DNA from: Hyphomicrobiales bacterium
Lineage (GTDB): Bacteria > Pseudomonadota > Alphaproteobacteria > Rhizobiales > Rhizobiaceae
Assembly: GCA_900474095.1 (NCBI GenBank)
Contig: UCOA01000091.1
Coordinates: 1-52,829, forward strand
Direction of reading: 5' to 3'
Length of the DNA: 52,829 bases
Under the pieces are notes generated by a model. The model saw only the letters and a program-made list of their open reading frames with translations. It did not search any database and was not told where the DNA came from. Each line of letters starts with the position of its first letter. Positions within the stretch are counted from its first letter, which is position 1. A program made the position numbers and the translations under genes. Below, in pieces: positions 8,900-18,638 of the stretch.

Positions 8900-10207
8900 T
8901 CAAAAGTGGATTGTGTTGATCGAGAGTGCGGGCAGGGTGAGCGTCACCGTCTCTTCCCCGAGAGACAGCGGGACGTTGCGCGGCGCATCGCTTGGATTCT
9001 GGATGACAAGGACGTTCGTGCCATCGAGATTGCGGAAGGCCAGCGTGTTCGCAGCCATTGGCCCCATGGTCGCAAGCACCTGGGCACCCGGACGGACGAA
9101 GGCGCTGAAGTGCTTCATCACATAGAATTCGGGATTGTAGATCACGGCCAGGTTTTCAGGATCGATGGTGATCATCGAGTTCTGCTGCCAGCCCCAGGTG
9201 CTCTCGCCCTGCGACTCGAGGACCATGTTCCAGTAGACATAGGCTTCCGCGCCGTTTGAAATATAGTGCTGGATCAGGTCGAAGACGTGGTGGGCGTGGT
9301 CCCATGTGTTGGTCCCATCGCCGCACTCGTTTTCCGTCTGGATGATCGGCAGGTGCGGAAATGCCTGGCGGGTCCGCTGGACGGCATGTTTTCCGGCCCA
9401 TTGAAATCCGGCCCCGGTGATGTAGGCGGACGCCTCGGCATCAGAAAAGATCGTGCCCGCCCAGGCATTGAAATCGCCTCGTTCAATCGTACCCGCCCAG
9501 ATTTCCGTCTTGAGGGCGGCAGCCTTGAAAGCCGGCCCGAGATCATCGCGAATGAAGTCGCGCATCTTGGCTCCGGTCCAGACGCAGGACGGGAATTTCT
9601 GGTCGGAATTCGGTTCATTCTGGACATGCACGGCATCGATTGCGATGCCGGCGTCGCTGTAAGCCTGGACAAAACAGACGAAATAGTCCGCGTAGGCCTT
9701 GCGATATTCGGGTTCCCAGACAAGCGTGCCGTAGTTGTGGGCCTGCGGAAATTTCATCCAGGTCGGCGGGCTCCACGGCGACGCAAAGAGGGAAAAGTCC
9801 TCGCCCCGCGCGTTCCTGGCCGCTTCGATAAACGGGATCAAATACTTATGGTCACGCGCGATGGAGAAATCGGCCATGGCAAAATCGCCAGCCGTTTCGT
9901 TATGGCTGTACCAGTTTTCCGAATAGTCGTTCGCGCCGATCGGCAGGCGGCAGTAGTTGAATGCACAGGCATTCTTGGAAAACAGGTCCGCAAGGATGGT
10001 TTGGCGCGCATTATCGTCGACAAGCTGGAGTGCCTTCCAGCCGAGTTCATTGAAGCAACCGCCAAAGCCTTTGAAATTGTCAACGATTGTCTTCCCGGTG
10101 GTCAGCGCGGGACCATGCATGGCGTTGAGCGGTTGTTCGATTGATCTGGCGACCCAGTGCTCTGCCGGAGATGTTGAAATCCAAGAAATCGTCATTGTCT
10201 CGTCCAT
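8900..10207 (-). CDS. Glycoside hydrolase family 30 protein, apparently cytoplasmic
   Basis: 435 residues from the ATG at 10207; starts at 10195 or 10264 are also possible because no clear ribosome-binding site decides. It shows the GH30 TIM-barrel and beta-sandwich pattern: FKGFGGCFNE near residue 46, SPWSPPTWMK near 144, the acid/base Glu in QNEPN (E198) and the nucleophile Glu in QTENECG (E292). The C-terminal beta domain ends NTIHF. GH30 includes beta-glucosylceramidase, beta-1,6-glucanase, xylosidase and xylanase; the subfamily is not resolved. No signal peptide is visible from any candidate start, unlike many GH30 enzymes, so it probably cleaves an imported glycoside. It heads the ABC transporter operon. 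Confidence 0.88.
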   Translation of the reverse strand: MDETMTISWISTSPAEHWVARSIEQPLNAMHGPALTTGKTIVDNFKGFGGCFNELGWKALQLVDDNARQTILADLFSKNACAFNYCRLPIGANDYSENWYSHNETAGDFAMADFSIARDHKYLIPFIEAARNARGEDFSLFASPWSPPTWMKFPQAHNYGTLVWEPEYRKAYADYFVCFVQAYSDAGIAIDAVHVQNEPNSDQKFPSCVWTGAKMRDFIRDDLGPAFKAAALKTEIWAGTIERGDFNAWAGTIFSDAEASAYITGAGFQWAGKHAVQRTRQAFPHLPIIQTENECGDGTNTWDHAHHVFDLIQHYISNGAEAYVYWNMVLESQGESTWGWQQNSMITIDPENLAVIYNPEFYVMKHFSAFVRPGAQVLATMGPMAANTLAFRNLDGTNVLVIQNPSDAPRNVPLSLGEETVTLTLPALSINTIHF

Positions 10208-10413
10208 CTGGGGGCGCAGGAACCCATGGCGTGCGAAAGGGATCGCACACCACTTCCGGCGCATACGTGCCTGAATATGTTTGTGTCAGCAGGAGAACCC
10301 GCGATTTGCTGGAAGACTGTCTGGACGCCTCCCAGACGCCAATCGGCTGTGCTACAGCACAGGAGATTGATCCTCGCAAAGCCTTCTAATGGATCTCGCG
10401 GATTATGGCAATA

Positions 10414-10436
10414 CTTTTTTCACTTAATGAAATAAG
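10414..10436. promoter_or_regulatory. Candidate ROK operator (inverted repeat)
   Basis: Nine-base arms CTTTTTTCA (10414-10422) and TGAAATAAG (10428-10436) pair at 8 of 9 positions around a 5-base centre. The site ends 8 bases before the ROK start codon and lies in the 237-bp divergent region facing the GH30 operon. AT-rich palindromes of this kind are typical ROK/NagC targets. The assignment is inferred from position and symmetry only. Confidence 0.4.
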
Positions 10437-10444
10437 ATGGACCA

Positions 10445-11611
10445 ATGGCCCTCAAAGTCGATCAAGGCACAGCAAAGGCTCTCAACCGGCGACTTGCCCT
10501 CAATGTCCTGCGCCGGGAAGGGGGCTTGAGCCGCGGAGAGCTCGCCGTAAAGACCGGCCTCAGTAATGCCGCGATAACGGGCCTCGTCTCCGAGTTGATC
10601 GAGGAAGGCTTTCTGAAGGAGGGAGAGAGCACCCAGAGCACGGGCGGGCGCAAGCCGGTGCTGGTTGATCTCGACTACGCCGCGCGGTATTCGATCGGCC
10701 TCAAGCTGATGTCTGACCGCCTGGAGGCTGTGCTCACGGATCTTTCGACGGAACCCTTGGCCAACACGGTGATCGCGCTGTCAAACGTGGAGCCTGCAAC
10801 CGTGGCGGAAGCAGCCAAGCAGGCGGTCGAACAACTGATGCCGGACTCCGCTCTGCGCAGTGAAAAGCTGATTGGCGTGGGGCTTGCAATGCCGGGACTG
10901 ATTGACGTCGAGCATGGTGTCTGTCGGGTCTCTCATCGGTTCGACTGGCACAATGTCCCGATCGCGTCCCTCCTTGCCGAGCGGGTTCATGTTCCCGTTT
11001 GGGTGGACAACGACGTCAATGCTTTTGCGATCGCCCAGCAACTGTTTGGCGCGGCGCGCAGGCGTTCTTCGGCGCTTGTGCTGATAATCGGCACGGGTGT
11101 TGGGTCGGCGCTGATCTTCCACGGACAAATCCATCGCGGCGCGCGCTTCGCGGCCGGTGAAATCGGTTTTGCCGTCGATGGCGGCCGTTTGAAAACGGAC
11201 GGTTTTTCCAACTGGGGCGATCGGTTTTCGGAACCGGCTATCGAAAGGCAGTGGGCGGAACTGTGCGCCACGAATGCCGTGCACGGACCGGCCGGCTTGC
11301 AGGAAGCAATGGAAACCGGCGACACCCAGGCCGTTGCGTTTCTTGGATCGATCGGCCGCGATATCGGCCTTCGCCTCGTCGGCATGATCGACCTTGTCGA
11401 TCCCGAAGTGGTCATTGTCGGTGGCGAGGCCATTCGTTTTGGCAGGGCGCTGATTGACCCGATGATCGAAGCGGTTAAACGGTTCAGCTTCGAAGTGCCG
11501 CCACCGATCGAGATCGACTGGGAGAACAACATCTGGTCGCGCGGCGCTTCAGCACTAGCGATCCAGAAGTTCTTCGATTTCGAAAGTGCGTCCGGGGTGG
11601 CACTGAGCTGA
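10445..11611 (+). CDS. ROK-family transcriptional regulator (NagC/XylR type)
   Basis: 388 residues. The N-terminal winged helix-turn-helix (LSRGELAVKTGLSNAAITGLVSELIEEGFL, written here as two adjoining helices, about 28-57) is followed by the TGGRKP linker and a ROK sugar-kinase-like domain with the VDNDVNAFA and IGTGVGSALI motifs. The usual zinc-binding cysteine cluster (CxCGxxGCxE) after the AGEIG motif is absent; that stretch reads AGEIGFAVDGGRLKTDG. It is divergent from the GH30/ABC operon and very probably represses it until a sugar ligand binds. No strong ribosome-binding site precedes the ATG. Confidence 0.9.
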   Translation: MALKVDQGTAKALNRRLALNVLRREGGLSRGELAVKTGLSNAAITGLVSELIEEGFLKEGESTQSTGGRKPVLVDLDYAARYSIGLKLMSDRLEAVLTDLSTEPLANTVIALSNVEPATVAEAAKQAVEQLMPDSALRSEKLIGVGLAMPGLIDVEHGVCRVSHRFDWHNVPIASLLAERVHVPVWVDNDVNAFAIAQQLFGAARRRSSALVLIIGTGVGSALIFHGQIHRGARFAAGEIGFAVDGGRLKTDGFSNWGDRFSEPAIERQWAELCATNAVHGPAGLQEAMETGDTQAVAFLGSIGRDIGLRLVGMIDLVDPEVVIVGGEAIRFGRALIDPMIEAVKRFSFEVPPPIEIDWENNIWSRGASALAIQKFFDFESASGVALS

Positions 11612-11771
11612 AAAACGCATCGACGTATCGCGTCCCTGGAGGACTTCTTCAGGGGGATCCGCAGAGGTCACCGACACGCGACAATCCCGGCTTTTCCCGG
11701 CTGTTGAAGCCGCTCTCGGTCCACCAGATCAAAGCTCGGCACCTAGGTTATGAAAAACGCCGTGACATGGG

Positions 11772-13766
11772 TTAGGGAGCAAGAGTGACAAAGACTCCGG
11801 GCTGCGTGACATCAGTAGCGGAACTCTCCATTGCGTTCGCAAACAGATCCGCGTGCGACTGGAAGAACCGGTCTGTCCCGAAACGCTTGCCGAACATCAT
11901 ATCATGCTGCAGGAACCGATAGTCCCGAATAAGCGAGGGAACCGTTTTCTTGCGGCTCCAGGCGGACGTGTCCTTGCCGGCGGCGTCGACGAGCATGTAG
12001 CGATCGATAATGTGATACTGGTCGAAGACGTTGCCGAGGAACCCCGTGTAGTAGGGATGCTCGAAGCCGCCCTGCTTGAGGATCTGGTAGGACAGGAAGG
12101 CCGGGCTGATCGTGCCGATATCCTTGACCGGCCCGGTCTTGTTCGACCAGACGACCAGCGGCGTTTCGTGCTGTGCCTTCATCTGCTCGACCGAGCCCTT
12201 GCGCGAAGCCGTGACGTCATTCATGTAGCCGGTATTCGGATAAACCGTGTTGAGCGGCGGCAGATGGTCGCCGAACAGCACGATGATCGTCTCACGGTCG
12301 CGCTTCTTCGCCCAATTCATCAGCATCTTCAGGCTATCGTCGGCCTCCTTGATCCCTTGCGCATAGGTTGCCAGGACCTGCCTGTCGGCTTCCGGCAGGT
12401 TACCTTCCACCTTGATGGTGTTCTTGGCATAGCGGTTCGCTTCGTAGGGGCCGTGGCCCTGCAGCGTAACGGTGAAGAAGAAGAACGGGTCGCGCAGTTG
12501 ATCGGCCTGGCGGATGATTTCCTTGGTCAGCGCCTCATCCGATGCGAACATGCCGCGTTTCTGCATGACCGGCAGGTTCTCTTCCGACCGGAACTGTTCG
12601 AATCCGAAGGCCTTGTAGACGGCGCTGCGGTTCCAGAACCATTTCTGGAACGGATGAACGGCGCGGGCGACATAACCTTCGCCGCGGAAGAAGGTGGCCA
12701 GCGACGGGATCGGATTGCGGATATACTGCTGGTAGGGAATGCTGCCATAGGGCAGGAAGGCGTTCGAAAAGCCGGTCAGTGCTTCGAACTCGACATTGGC
12801 GGTCATGCCGCCGAACTCCGGCGAAAATACGTTTCCGGACTGAATCTCACGGATGGTCGGCATCGGATCGGGCGTGAGCTTGACGTTGGGCAGGCGGGTG
12901 GGATCCCAGAAAGACTCGCTCATCAGGACGATGACATCCGGTTTGCCGCGATGCGTCGTGCCGGCCGGCACCGGCTTCGTCGGGATCTTGTCGATGGCAT
13001 CGGACATGTAGCCCCCCGGCGCAGTGACATTTGCCATCGGCAGGTTGAGGGCGAAGGCCATGACGAAACCGTTATGGCGATAGTTTTCCGTCTGGTCCCA
13101 CATGATCGGGATCACCTGCAGCCGGTCGCGCACCCAGGAGAAATTGTTGTAGTCCATGATGTGGTAGAAGGAGGCGAGCAGCGGCACGGCCACCGCTAGA
13201 CGGGTCAGCCGCTGGCGGCGCGTCAAAAGCGGAAAGCGACGCCAGGCGAAACGGGCAAGCCAGGCAAGGGCGACAATCGAGGCGACGATGCCGACGACGA
13301 TGCCAATGGCCGTCCAGGGGCGGTCTCGCACCAGGACCGGCATGAGTTCCATGATCTGGCGCCCGAACAGAAAGTCCGTCGGATAGAGCGGATCCGAGAG
13401 GAAAATCTGCTTCTGGCGGCTGACGAGGGCCGGGATCAGTGCGAGCGGCGCGATGAAAATAATGCTGTAGTTCTCGCGTCCGAACGCTGCGTCGAGCGCC
13501 AGGAAGACGAAAAAGAAGACCCCGGCGGTTGTCCAGGCGGGGCGCACCGGATCGAGGAAATACGAGACGGCCTCAGAGACCGAATCGCGCGTGATCCATT
13601 CAACCGCGAAAATGAGCGCGATCGACAGGAGCAGCGACAGGGAGAGACGTCCCGCGATCGACAGCAGCTTGCTGTTACGGGCGCCGAAAGCGATTGGGGG
13701 GCCGTAGACCTCGGTGGCGGTGGCAGCATGTACTGCCGATTCAAAACTGGCCAAGGCCTTCTCCAA
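11772..13766 (-). CDS. LtaS/OpgB-like membrane sulfatase-fold phosphoglycerol transferase
   Basis: About 664 residues. Five or so N-terminal membrane helices (about 35-220) precede an alkaline-phosphatase/sulfatase-fold domain: VLMSESFWD (metal Glu), EFGGMTANVEFEALTG with the likely catalytic Thr, and VLFGDHLPP (Asp-His metal ligands). Relatives include LtaS, OpgB and the rhizobial cyclic-glucan phosphoglycerol transferase CgmB; the last is an attractive inference for this organism but unproven. The start is unclear: no in-frame ATG exists near the N-terminus. TTG at 13766 is followed by GGAGAAGG, which could instead serve a TTG at 13754. The ROK gene converges on it across a 160-bp gap with nothing recognisable. 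Confidence 0.85.
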   Translation of the reverse strand: MEKALASFESAVHAATATEVYGPPIAFGARNSKLLSIAGRLSLSLLLSIALIFAVEWITRDSVSEAVSYFLDPVRPAWTTAGVFFFVFLALDAAFGRENYSIIFIAPLALIPALVSRQKQIFLSDPLYPTDFLFGRQIMELMPVLVRDRPWTAIGIVVGIVASIVALAWLARFAWRRFPLLTRRQRLTRLAVAVPLLASFYHIMDYNNFSWVRDRLQVIPIMWDQTENYRHNGFVMAFALNLPMANVTAPGGYMSDAIDKIPTKPVPAGTTHRGKPDVIVLMSESFWDPTRLPNVKLTPDPMPTIREIQSGNVFSPEFGGMTANVEFEALTGFSNAFLPYGSIPYQQYIRNPIPSLATFFRGEGYVARAVHPFQKWFWNRSAVYKAFGFEQFRSEENLPVMQKRGMFASDEALTKEIIRQADQLRDPFFFFTVTLQGHGPYEANRYAKNTIKVEGNLPEADRQVLATYAQGIKEADDSLKMLMNWAKKRDRETIIVLFGDHLPPLNTVYPNTGYMNDVTASRKGSVEQMKAQHETPLVVWSNKTGPVKDIGTISPAFLSYQILKQGGFEHPYYTGFLGNVFDQYHIIDRYMLVDAAGKDTSAWSRKKTVPSLIRDYRFLQHDMMFGKRFGTDRFFQSHADLFANAMESSATDVTQPGVFVTLAP

Positions 13767-14039
13767 TTTTCATAAAACTGTCGTCCTAATGTCATACAGA
13801 CGTCATCTTGAATGGAGGATGAATAAGTCGGATAAGGCTTTTCCAGTGCTTTTTCTGTGAGTACCAACGTGCGAACGGGAGCGCTGGAGCACTCCTGCGG
13901 TTGTCTCGGGCTGCATATCCCGAGCGGATGCTTTTTTTCTGTTTTGACGACAGGCACGGGTTTTTTTGGCGCCGAATGCGTTAAATATCTCCCAGGGTGC
14001 AGCCGCATCCGCGACAGAAGATAAGCACGGGCCTTTTTC

Positions 14040-15719
14040 ATGACCTCGCAAAAGACCATTTCAACCACGTTTCGCATCGCCATTGGCCAACTCAACCCGG
14101 CTGTCGGCGATATTGCCGGCAACCTTGCCAAGGCGCGTGAAGCGCGCGCTGACGCCGCCCGCAGCGGCGCCGACCTGCTTCTCCTGACGGAACTCTTCAT
14201 CTCCGGTTATCCACCAGAAGACCTGGTCCTGAAGCCCGCCTTTCTCAGAGCCTGCCAGAAGGCGGTCGATGCGCTCGCGGCGGATACAGCCGATGGCGGG
14301 CCGGGGGTCGTGGTCGGTTTTCCGCGTCAGGGCGAGGCAGGACGGCACAATTCCGTCGCGGTTCTCGACGGTGGCAGGGTGCTGGTCGTTCGCGACAAGA
14401 TCGATCTGCCGAACTATGGCGAATTCGACGAAAAGCGTGTTTTCGCCGAAGGTGCGATGCCGGGGCCGGTCAATTTCCGTGGCGTGCGGCTCGGCATCCC
14501 GATTTGCGAGGAAATCTGGAACGACATGGGGGTCTGCGAAACGCTGGCGGAAAGCGGCGCGGAAATCCTGCTCGTGCCCAATGGCTCGCCGTATTATCGC
14601 GGCAAGATCGACGTACGCCACCAGGTCGTGCTTCGTCAGGTGATCGAGACCGGTTTGCCGATGATCTTTGCCAACCAGCTCGGCGGCCAGGACGAACTGG
14701 TCTTCGATGGCGCCAGCTTCGCCTTTAACGCTGACAGGAAGCTGGCCTTCCAGATGAGCCAGTTCGAAGAGAGCGTCTCCATTTCCGAATGGCGCAGAAA
14801 CGGCGACGGCTGGGTTTGCGAGCCGGGGATGATGTCGCGCCTGCCGCAGCAGGAAGAGGCGGACTATCGCGCCTGCATGCTGGGCTTTCGCGACTACGTC
14901 AACAAGAACGGCTTCAAGAACGTCGTGCTCGGCCTCTCCGGCGGCATCGATTCGGCAATCTGCGCAGCACTCGCCGTCGATGCGCTGGGCGAGGAGCGGG
15001 TGCGCACGGTCATGCTTCCCTATCGCTATACGTCGTCGGATTCCTTCAAGGATGCGGAGGATTGCGCCAAGGCGCTCGGCTGCCGCTATGACATCGTGCC
15101 GATCGAGGAGCCGGTGCAGGGCTTCATGAACGCGCTTTCGGAGATGTTCGAGGGGACGGAGCCGGGCATCACAGAGGAAAACCTGCAAAGCCGCACGCGC
15201 GGGACGATCCTGATGGCGCTCTCCAACAAGTTCGGCTCGATGGTGGTGACAACCGGTAACAAGTCGGAAATGTCGGTCGGCTACGCAACCCTCTATGGCG
15301 ACATGAACGGCGGCTTCAATCCGATCAAGGATCTCTACAAGATGCAGGTCTACGGCCTGTCGCGTTGGCGCAATACGACCGTGCCTCCCGGTGCGCTCGG
15401 GCCCTCCGGCGAAGTCATCCCGAAGAATATCATCGACAAGGCGCCGTCGGCGGAACTTCGTCCGAACCAGACCGACCAGGATTCCCTGCCGCCCTATCCG
15501 GTGCTGGACGATATCCTGGAATGCCTGGTCGAAAAGGAAATGGGCACCGAGGAGATCGTCGAGCGCGGTCATGACGAGGCGACGGTGCACCGGATCGAGC
15601 ATCTGCTCTATATCGCCGAATACAAGCGCCGCCAGTCGGCGCCGGGCGTGAAGATCACCAAGAAGAACTTTGGGCGCGACCGTCGCTACCCGATCACCAA
15701 CCGGTTTCGCGACCGGTAG
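14040..15719 (+). CDS. nadE: Glutamine-dependent NAD+ synthetase
   Basis: 559 residues. It makes NAD from deamido-NAD and ATP using ammonia from glutamine. The N-terminal nitrilase-fold glutaminase has the Glu-Lys-Cys triad: E51 in [17 protein letters not shown]120 in [15 protein letters not shown]156 in [10 protein letters not shown]. The C-terminal synthetase has the PP-loop LSGGIDSA at about 299-306 and [17 protein letters not shown]. The C-terminal end (YPITNRFRD) matches the family. Length is usual for the two-domain bacterial enzyme. It is divergent from the phosphoglycerol transferase; the 273-bp gap between them has T-runs but no motif I can name. Confidence 0.97.
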   Translation: MTSQKTISTTFRIAIGQLNPAVGDIAGNLAKAREARADAARSGADLLLLTELFISGYPPEDLVLKPAFLRACQKAVDALAADTADGGPGVVVGFPRQGEAGRHNSVAVLDGGRVLVVRDKIDLPNYGEFDEKRVFAEGAMPGPVNFRGVRLGIPICEEIWNDMGVCETLAESGAEILLVPNGSPYYRGKIDVRHQVVLRQVIETGLPMIFANQLGGQDELVFDGASFAFNADRKLAFQMSQFEESVSISEWRRNGDGWVCEPGMMSRLPQQEEADYRACMLGFRDYVNKNGFKNVVLGLSGGIDSAICAALAVDALGEERVRTVMLPYRYTSSDSFKDAEDCAKALGCRYDIVPIEEPVQGFMNALSEMFEGTEPGITEENLQSRTRGTILMALSNKFGSMVVTTGNKSEMSVGYATLYGDMNGGFNPIKDLYKMQVYGLSRWRNTTVPPGALGPSGEVIPKNIIDKAPSAELRPNQTDQDSLPPYPVLDDILECLVEKEMGTEEIVERGHDEATVHRIEHLLYIAEYKRRQSAPGVKITKKNFGRDRRYPITNRFRDR

Positions 15720-15742
15720 AACAACGAGCCGAAGGAGGCGAT

Positions 15743-16570
15743 ATGCGCAGTTCGGTCGAAATCTACACGCTCGCAACCGGCACGAGCCGGGTCGTCTGGC
15801 AGACGGAGCAACTGGTGGAGGCGCCGAATTGGTCGCCCGATGGACAGTCGCTCGTTATCAACGGGGACGGTCTACTCTACCGGCTGCCTCTGACGGGCCG
15901 GGAGCCGGTGTTGATCGACACCGGCTTTGCGCGCCAATGCAACAATGATCACGGAATCTCGCCCGACGGCAAGACGATCGTCATCAGCGACAAGACAGAA
16001 TTCGGAAAGTCGGCGATCTACCTGTTGCCGGCGGAAGGCGGGGCGCCGCGGCTCGTGACCCGCAACCTGCCGTCCTATTGGCATGGCTGGTCGCCGGACG
16101 GAAGGACGCTGACTTATTGCGGCATCCGCGACCAGGTCTTCGATATTTTTACGATCCCGGTCGATGGCGGCGATGAAACGCGCCTGACGTTTGGCGAGGG
16201 ACGCAATGACGGTCCGGACTACAGCCCGGATGGGAAATGGATCTATTTCAACTCCAGCCGCTCCGGCAGGATGCAGATCTGGCGGATTCGCCCGGACGGT
16301 TCGGATGTTACGCGTATCACCGACAGCGAATTCGGTGACTGGTTCCCGCATCCGTCACCCGACGGAAAACATCTGCTCGTGCTCTCCTATGACGGCGACG
16401 TCTTCGATCATCCGCGCGACCTCGACGTTCGGCTGCGACTGATGGATCCGGACGGTGGCAACCCGCGCGTCCTGTTCGAGCTGTTCGGTGGGCAGGGGAC
16501 GATCAACGTCCCCAACTGGTCGCCCGATGGCAGGGAATTCGCCTTCGTGCGATATCAGCCGGTGCCCTGA
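15743..16570 (+). CDS. TolB-like beta-propeller protein
   Basis: 275 residues, 23 bp after nadE with AAGGAGG before the ATG, so probably co-transcribed. At least five WSPDG/YSPDG/SPDGK repeats of the PD40 (TolB/WD40-like) type are spaced about 40-50 residues apart, giving a predicted six-blade propeller. There is no signal peptide, so unlike TolB it should stay in the cytoplasm. Function is unknown; such single-domain propellers are often protein-binding or transcript-linked accessory proteins. Confidence 0.85.
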   Translation: MRSSVEIYTLATGTSRVVWQTEQLVEAPNWSPDGQSLVINGDGLLYRLPLTGREPVLIDTGFARQCNNDHGISPDGKTIVISDKTEFGKSAIYLLPAEGGAPRLVTRNLPSYWHGWSPDGRTLTYCGIRDQVFDIFTIPVDGGDETRLTFGEGRNDGPDYSPDGKWIYFNSSRSGRMQIWRIRPDGSDVTRITDSEFGDWFPHPSPDGKHLLVLSYDGDVFDHPRDLDVRLRLMDPDGGNPRVLFELFGGQGTINVPNWSPDGREFAFVRYQPVP

Positions 16571-16677
16571 TCGTATTTAGTAAGTAATAAGATACCTCTT
16601 TCTAGGGTTGCGTTGAGGCTTGCGCGCAATCAATCCGCCCCCTATTGTTTTGTTTCTTGCTAAAACAAGGGGCAGGA

Positions 16678-17424
16678 ATGGCCATTCATCACCGAGTTGC
16701 CGTGCTGATCGATGCAGAAAATGTACCGGGCGATATGGCCGAGCCTGTTCTGCGTGAAGCTCGCGCCTATGGAGCGACGGTTGCGCGGCGCGCTTACGGC
16801 GATTTTGCCCAAGGGCGGGGCACCGGCTGGCTTGTCGCGGCGGCCGCCCATGCGGTTGACACCATCCAGGTTTCAAGCCCGAACAAAGCCAAGAATTTCA
16901 GTGACATGCGCATGACGATCGACGCGGTGGAACTGATGTTTGCCAACAGGGCCGATGTCTTCTGCCTGGTATCCTCGGACGGTGATTTCACGCCGCTTGC
17001 CATACATCTGCGTGGAGCCGGCAAGCGCGTCGTCGGCATCGGCACGAAGCAGGCATCCACATCGTTTCGTCAAAGCTGCGATGCCTTCCACATTGTCAGC
17101 CAACCGACGACCGTTCCGGTGGTGGTTGCCACGACCTCGAAGCCTCGAGCGAAACCGCAGGAGCAGCCGGCAAAACAAAAGATATCGCTGCCACTTTTAA
17201 GCAAGGCCTTCAAAAGACTTGGTGCTGGCGAAGGCGACGGATGGGTTTCACTTTCCACCTTGGGAGTGGCGTTGCGCGAGGTTGAGCCAAACTTCACAGT
17301 GAAGTCGTATGGCTCAGCCAGCTTGAAAAAACTTCTTCTTCAGGAACCGTCACTCGAATGGCAACCGCGTGCAAACAAGATCGTCGTCCGCCTGGGACCC
17401 ACGATCGCAGTCATTTCCGCATGA
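16678..17424 (+). CDS. NYN (PIN-like) domain protein with C-terminal LOTUS/OST-HTH domain
   Basis: 248 residues from the ATG at 16678, preceded by AAGGGGCAGGA; an open frame from 16645 lacks a site. The NYN domain (1-140) has the acidic residues expected of a metal-dependent RNase: D12 in VLIDAEN, D76/D82 in FSDMRMTIDA, D101 and D103 in SSDGDF. A basic, Pro/Lys-rich linker (about 145-170) leads to a LOTUS/OST-HTH-like domain (about 172-245), a fold that binds RNA. LabA/MARF1-type architecture, probably a small RNA-processing protein. A hairpin (TTGTTTT / AAAACAA, about 16645-16669) precedes the ribosome-binding site. Confidence 0.88.
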   Translation: MAIHHRVAVLIDAENVPGDMAEPVLREARAYGATVARRAYGDFAQGRGTGWLVAAAAHAVDTIQVSSPNKAKNFSDMRMTIDAVELMFANRADVFCLVSSDGDFTPLAIHLRGAGKRVVGIGTKQASTSFRQSCDAFHIVSQPTTVPVVVATTSKPRAKPQEQPAKQKISLPLLSKAFKRLGAGEGDGWVSLSTLGVALREVEPNFTVKSYGSASLKKLLLQEPSLEWQPRANKIVVRLGPTIAVISA

Positions 17425-17504
17425 TACGAGGCTGCTTTGCTTAAGGCCGCATCGTCCGCGAACTTGTGCCGCTGGTACCGTGGCCGCAATCGCGTCTAGG
17501 CGGC

Positions 17505-18533
17505 CTAACGCACCCATGCAGGTATGTTGTAGGGGGTGATGACTTCCACAGCCGATAGTTGCGGTCCTCCCGAACTGGCAAGGGCTCCGCGGCGACTCAT
17601 GATCGCGCGGAAGGCCGTGCGCACGTCGGCTTTCAGGTCGTGGTGGAGGATGAAATGGATTTGCCCGCTCCGCAGCAGATCGAGATTGTCCGCATCGAGA
17701 TCATGCCCCAGGAAAACGGTGCAGGGCCTGCCGGCCGCCGCAAAAGCTCCAAGCACTGCGCGGTTGCCGCCGCCGATCGAATAGACCGCGTTGATGCTCG
17801 GATTGGCGGACAACGCCCCTGCCGCAAGGGCGCCGGTCGCTTCGTCGCGCCCGAGGCCTTCGCTGATCTCCACGACGCCGATCGACGGGTAGCGGTTGCG
17901 CAAGGTTCGGCGGAAACCGATCTCACGCTCCTCTTCGCCCCGGAACCGACTGCTTGAAAGCGTCATCAAGACGACCGCCGGCTGCCCAGCGAGCCGCTCG
18001 CCGAGCAGATAGGCAGCCGTCTCTCCCGCGGCCCTGTTGTCTGCTCCGGCATAGGCGATGCGCGGTGCGTTCGGCAGGTCGGTGACCAGCGTCACGACGG
18101 GAATGCCGGATTGTTCGAGCCGGGCGACGGCGGCGCTGATATCGGGAACGTCGGGCGCCTTCAGGACGATGCCGTCGGTACCGCGCAGGCGAATACGATC
18201 GAGCAGCTGAACGATCTCGTGCGGCCGCATGGATTCGGCAAAATGAAAACGCGAGCGAAAAATCGTCGGCAAGAAAGTCAGAGCCTCGCTTTCGAAGGCG
18301 TCCCGGACCGTGTTGGTGAACCGCTGCGGCGCCTCCATGACGATATCGATGCCGAACTTCCGCCCCTGAACCTCCATGCCGGCCTGCTGTTTCTCCAGTT
18401 CCCGGATGGCGGAGCGCACACGCATTTCGGTCTGCTTGCGCACGCCCTCCCGACCGTTGAGCACCCGATCGACGGTCGCCGTGCTCAAGCCAGCCTGGAA
18501 GGCGATATCCTTGACCAGAAATTCATGCGCCAT
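17505..18533 (-). CDS. LacI-family transcriptional regulator
   Basis: 342 residues. The LacI helix-turn-helix starts at residue 6 (VKDIAFQAGLSTATVDRVLNGR) and a periplasmic-binding-like effector domain follows (DGIVLKAPDVPDI, PVVTLVTDLPNAPRIAYAGADN). The AYAGADNRAAG segment and the 60-residue N-terminal module resemble regulators of sugar or polyol catabolism. It is divergent from the dioxygenase-SDR pair with only 105 bp between starts, so it very likely controls them and itself. The inducer is unknown. Confidence 0.9.
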   Translation of the reverse strand: MAHEFLVKDIAFQAGLSTATVDRVLNGREGVRKQTEMRVRSAIRELEKQQAGMEVQGRKFGIDIVMEAPQRFTNTVRDAFESEALTFLPTIFRSRFHFAESMRPHEIVQLLDRIRLRGTDGIVLKAPDVPDISAAVARLEQSGIPVVTLVTDLPNAPRIAYAGADNRAAGETAAYLLGERLAGQPAVVLMTLSSSRFRGEEEREIGFRRTLRNRYPSIGVVEISEGLGRDEATGALAAGALSANPSINAVYSIGGGNRAVLGAFAAAGRPCTVFLGHDLDADNLDLLRSGQIHFILHHDLKADVRTAFRAIMSRRGALASSGGPQLSAVEVITPYNIPAWVR

Positions 18534-18638
18534 CGTGGTTCCGTTCTGATGGTTTTTTGATGGATTCCTGCTCTATATCACAATTCTCCGCCGCGTATAG
18601 TCGGGCCATCGAACGGCATCCAGTGGGAGGAAAAAAGG

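Noticed and set aside
14061..15776. 571-codon minus-strand ORF opposite nadE
   Set aside because: Lies wholly over a clear NAD synthetase; translated sequence is Arg/His-rich shadow with no motif.
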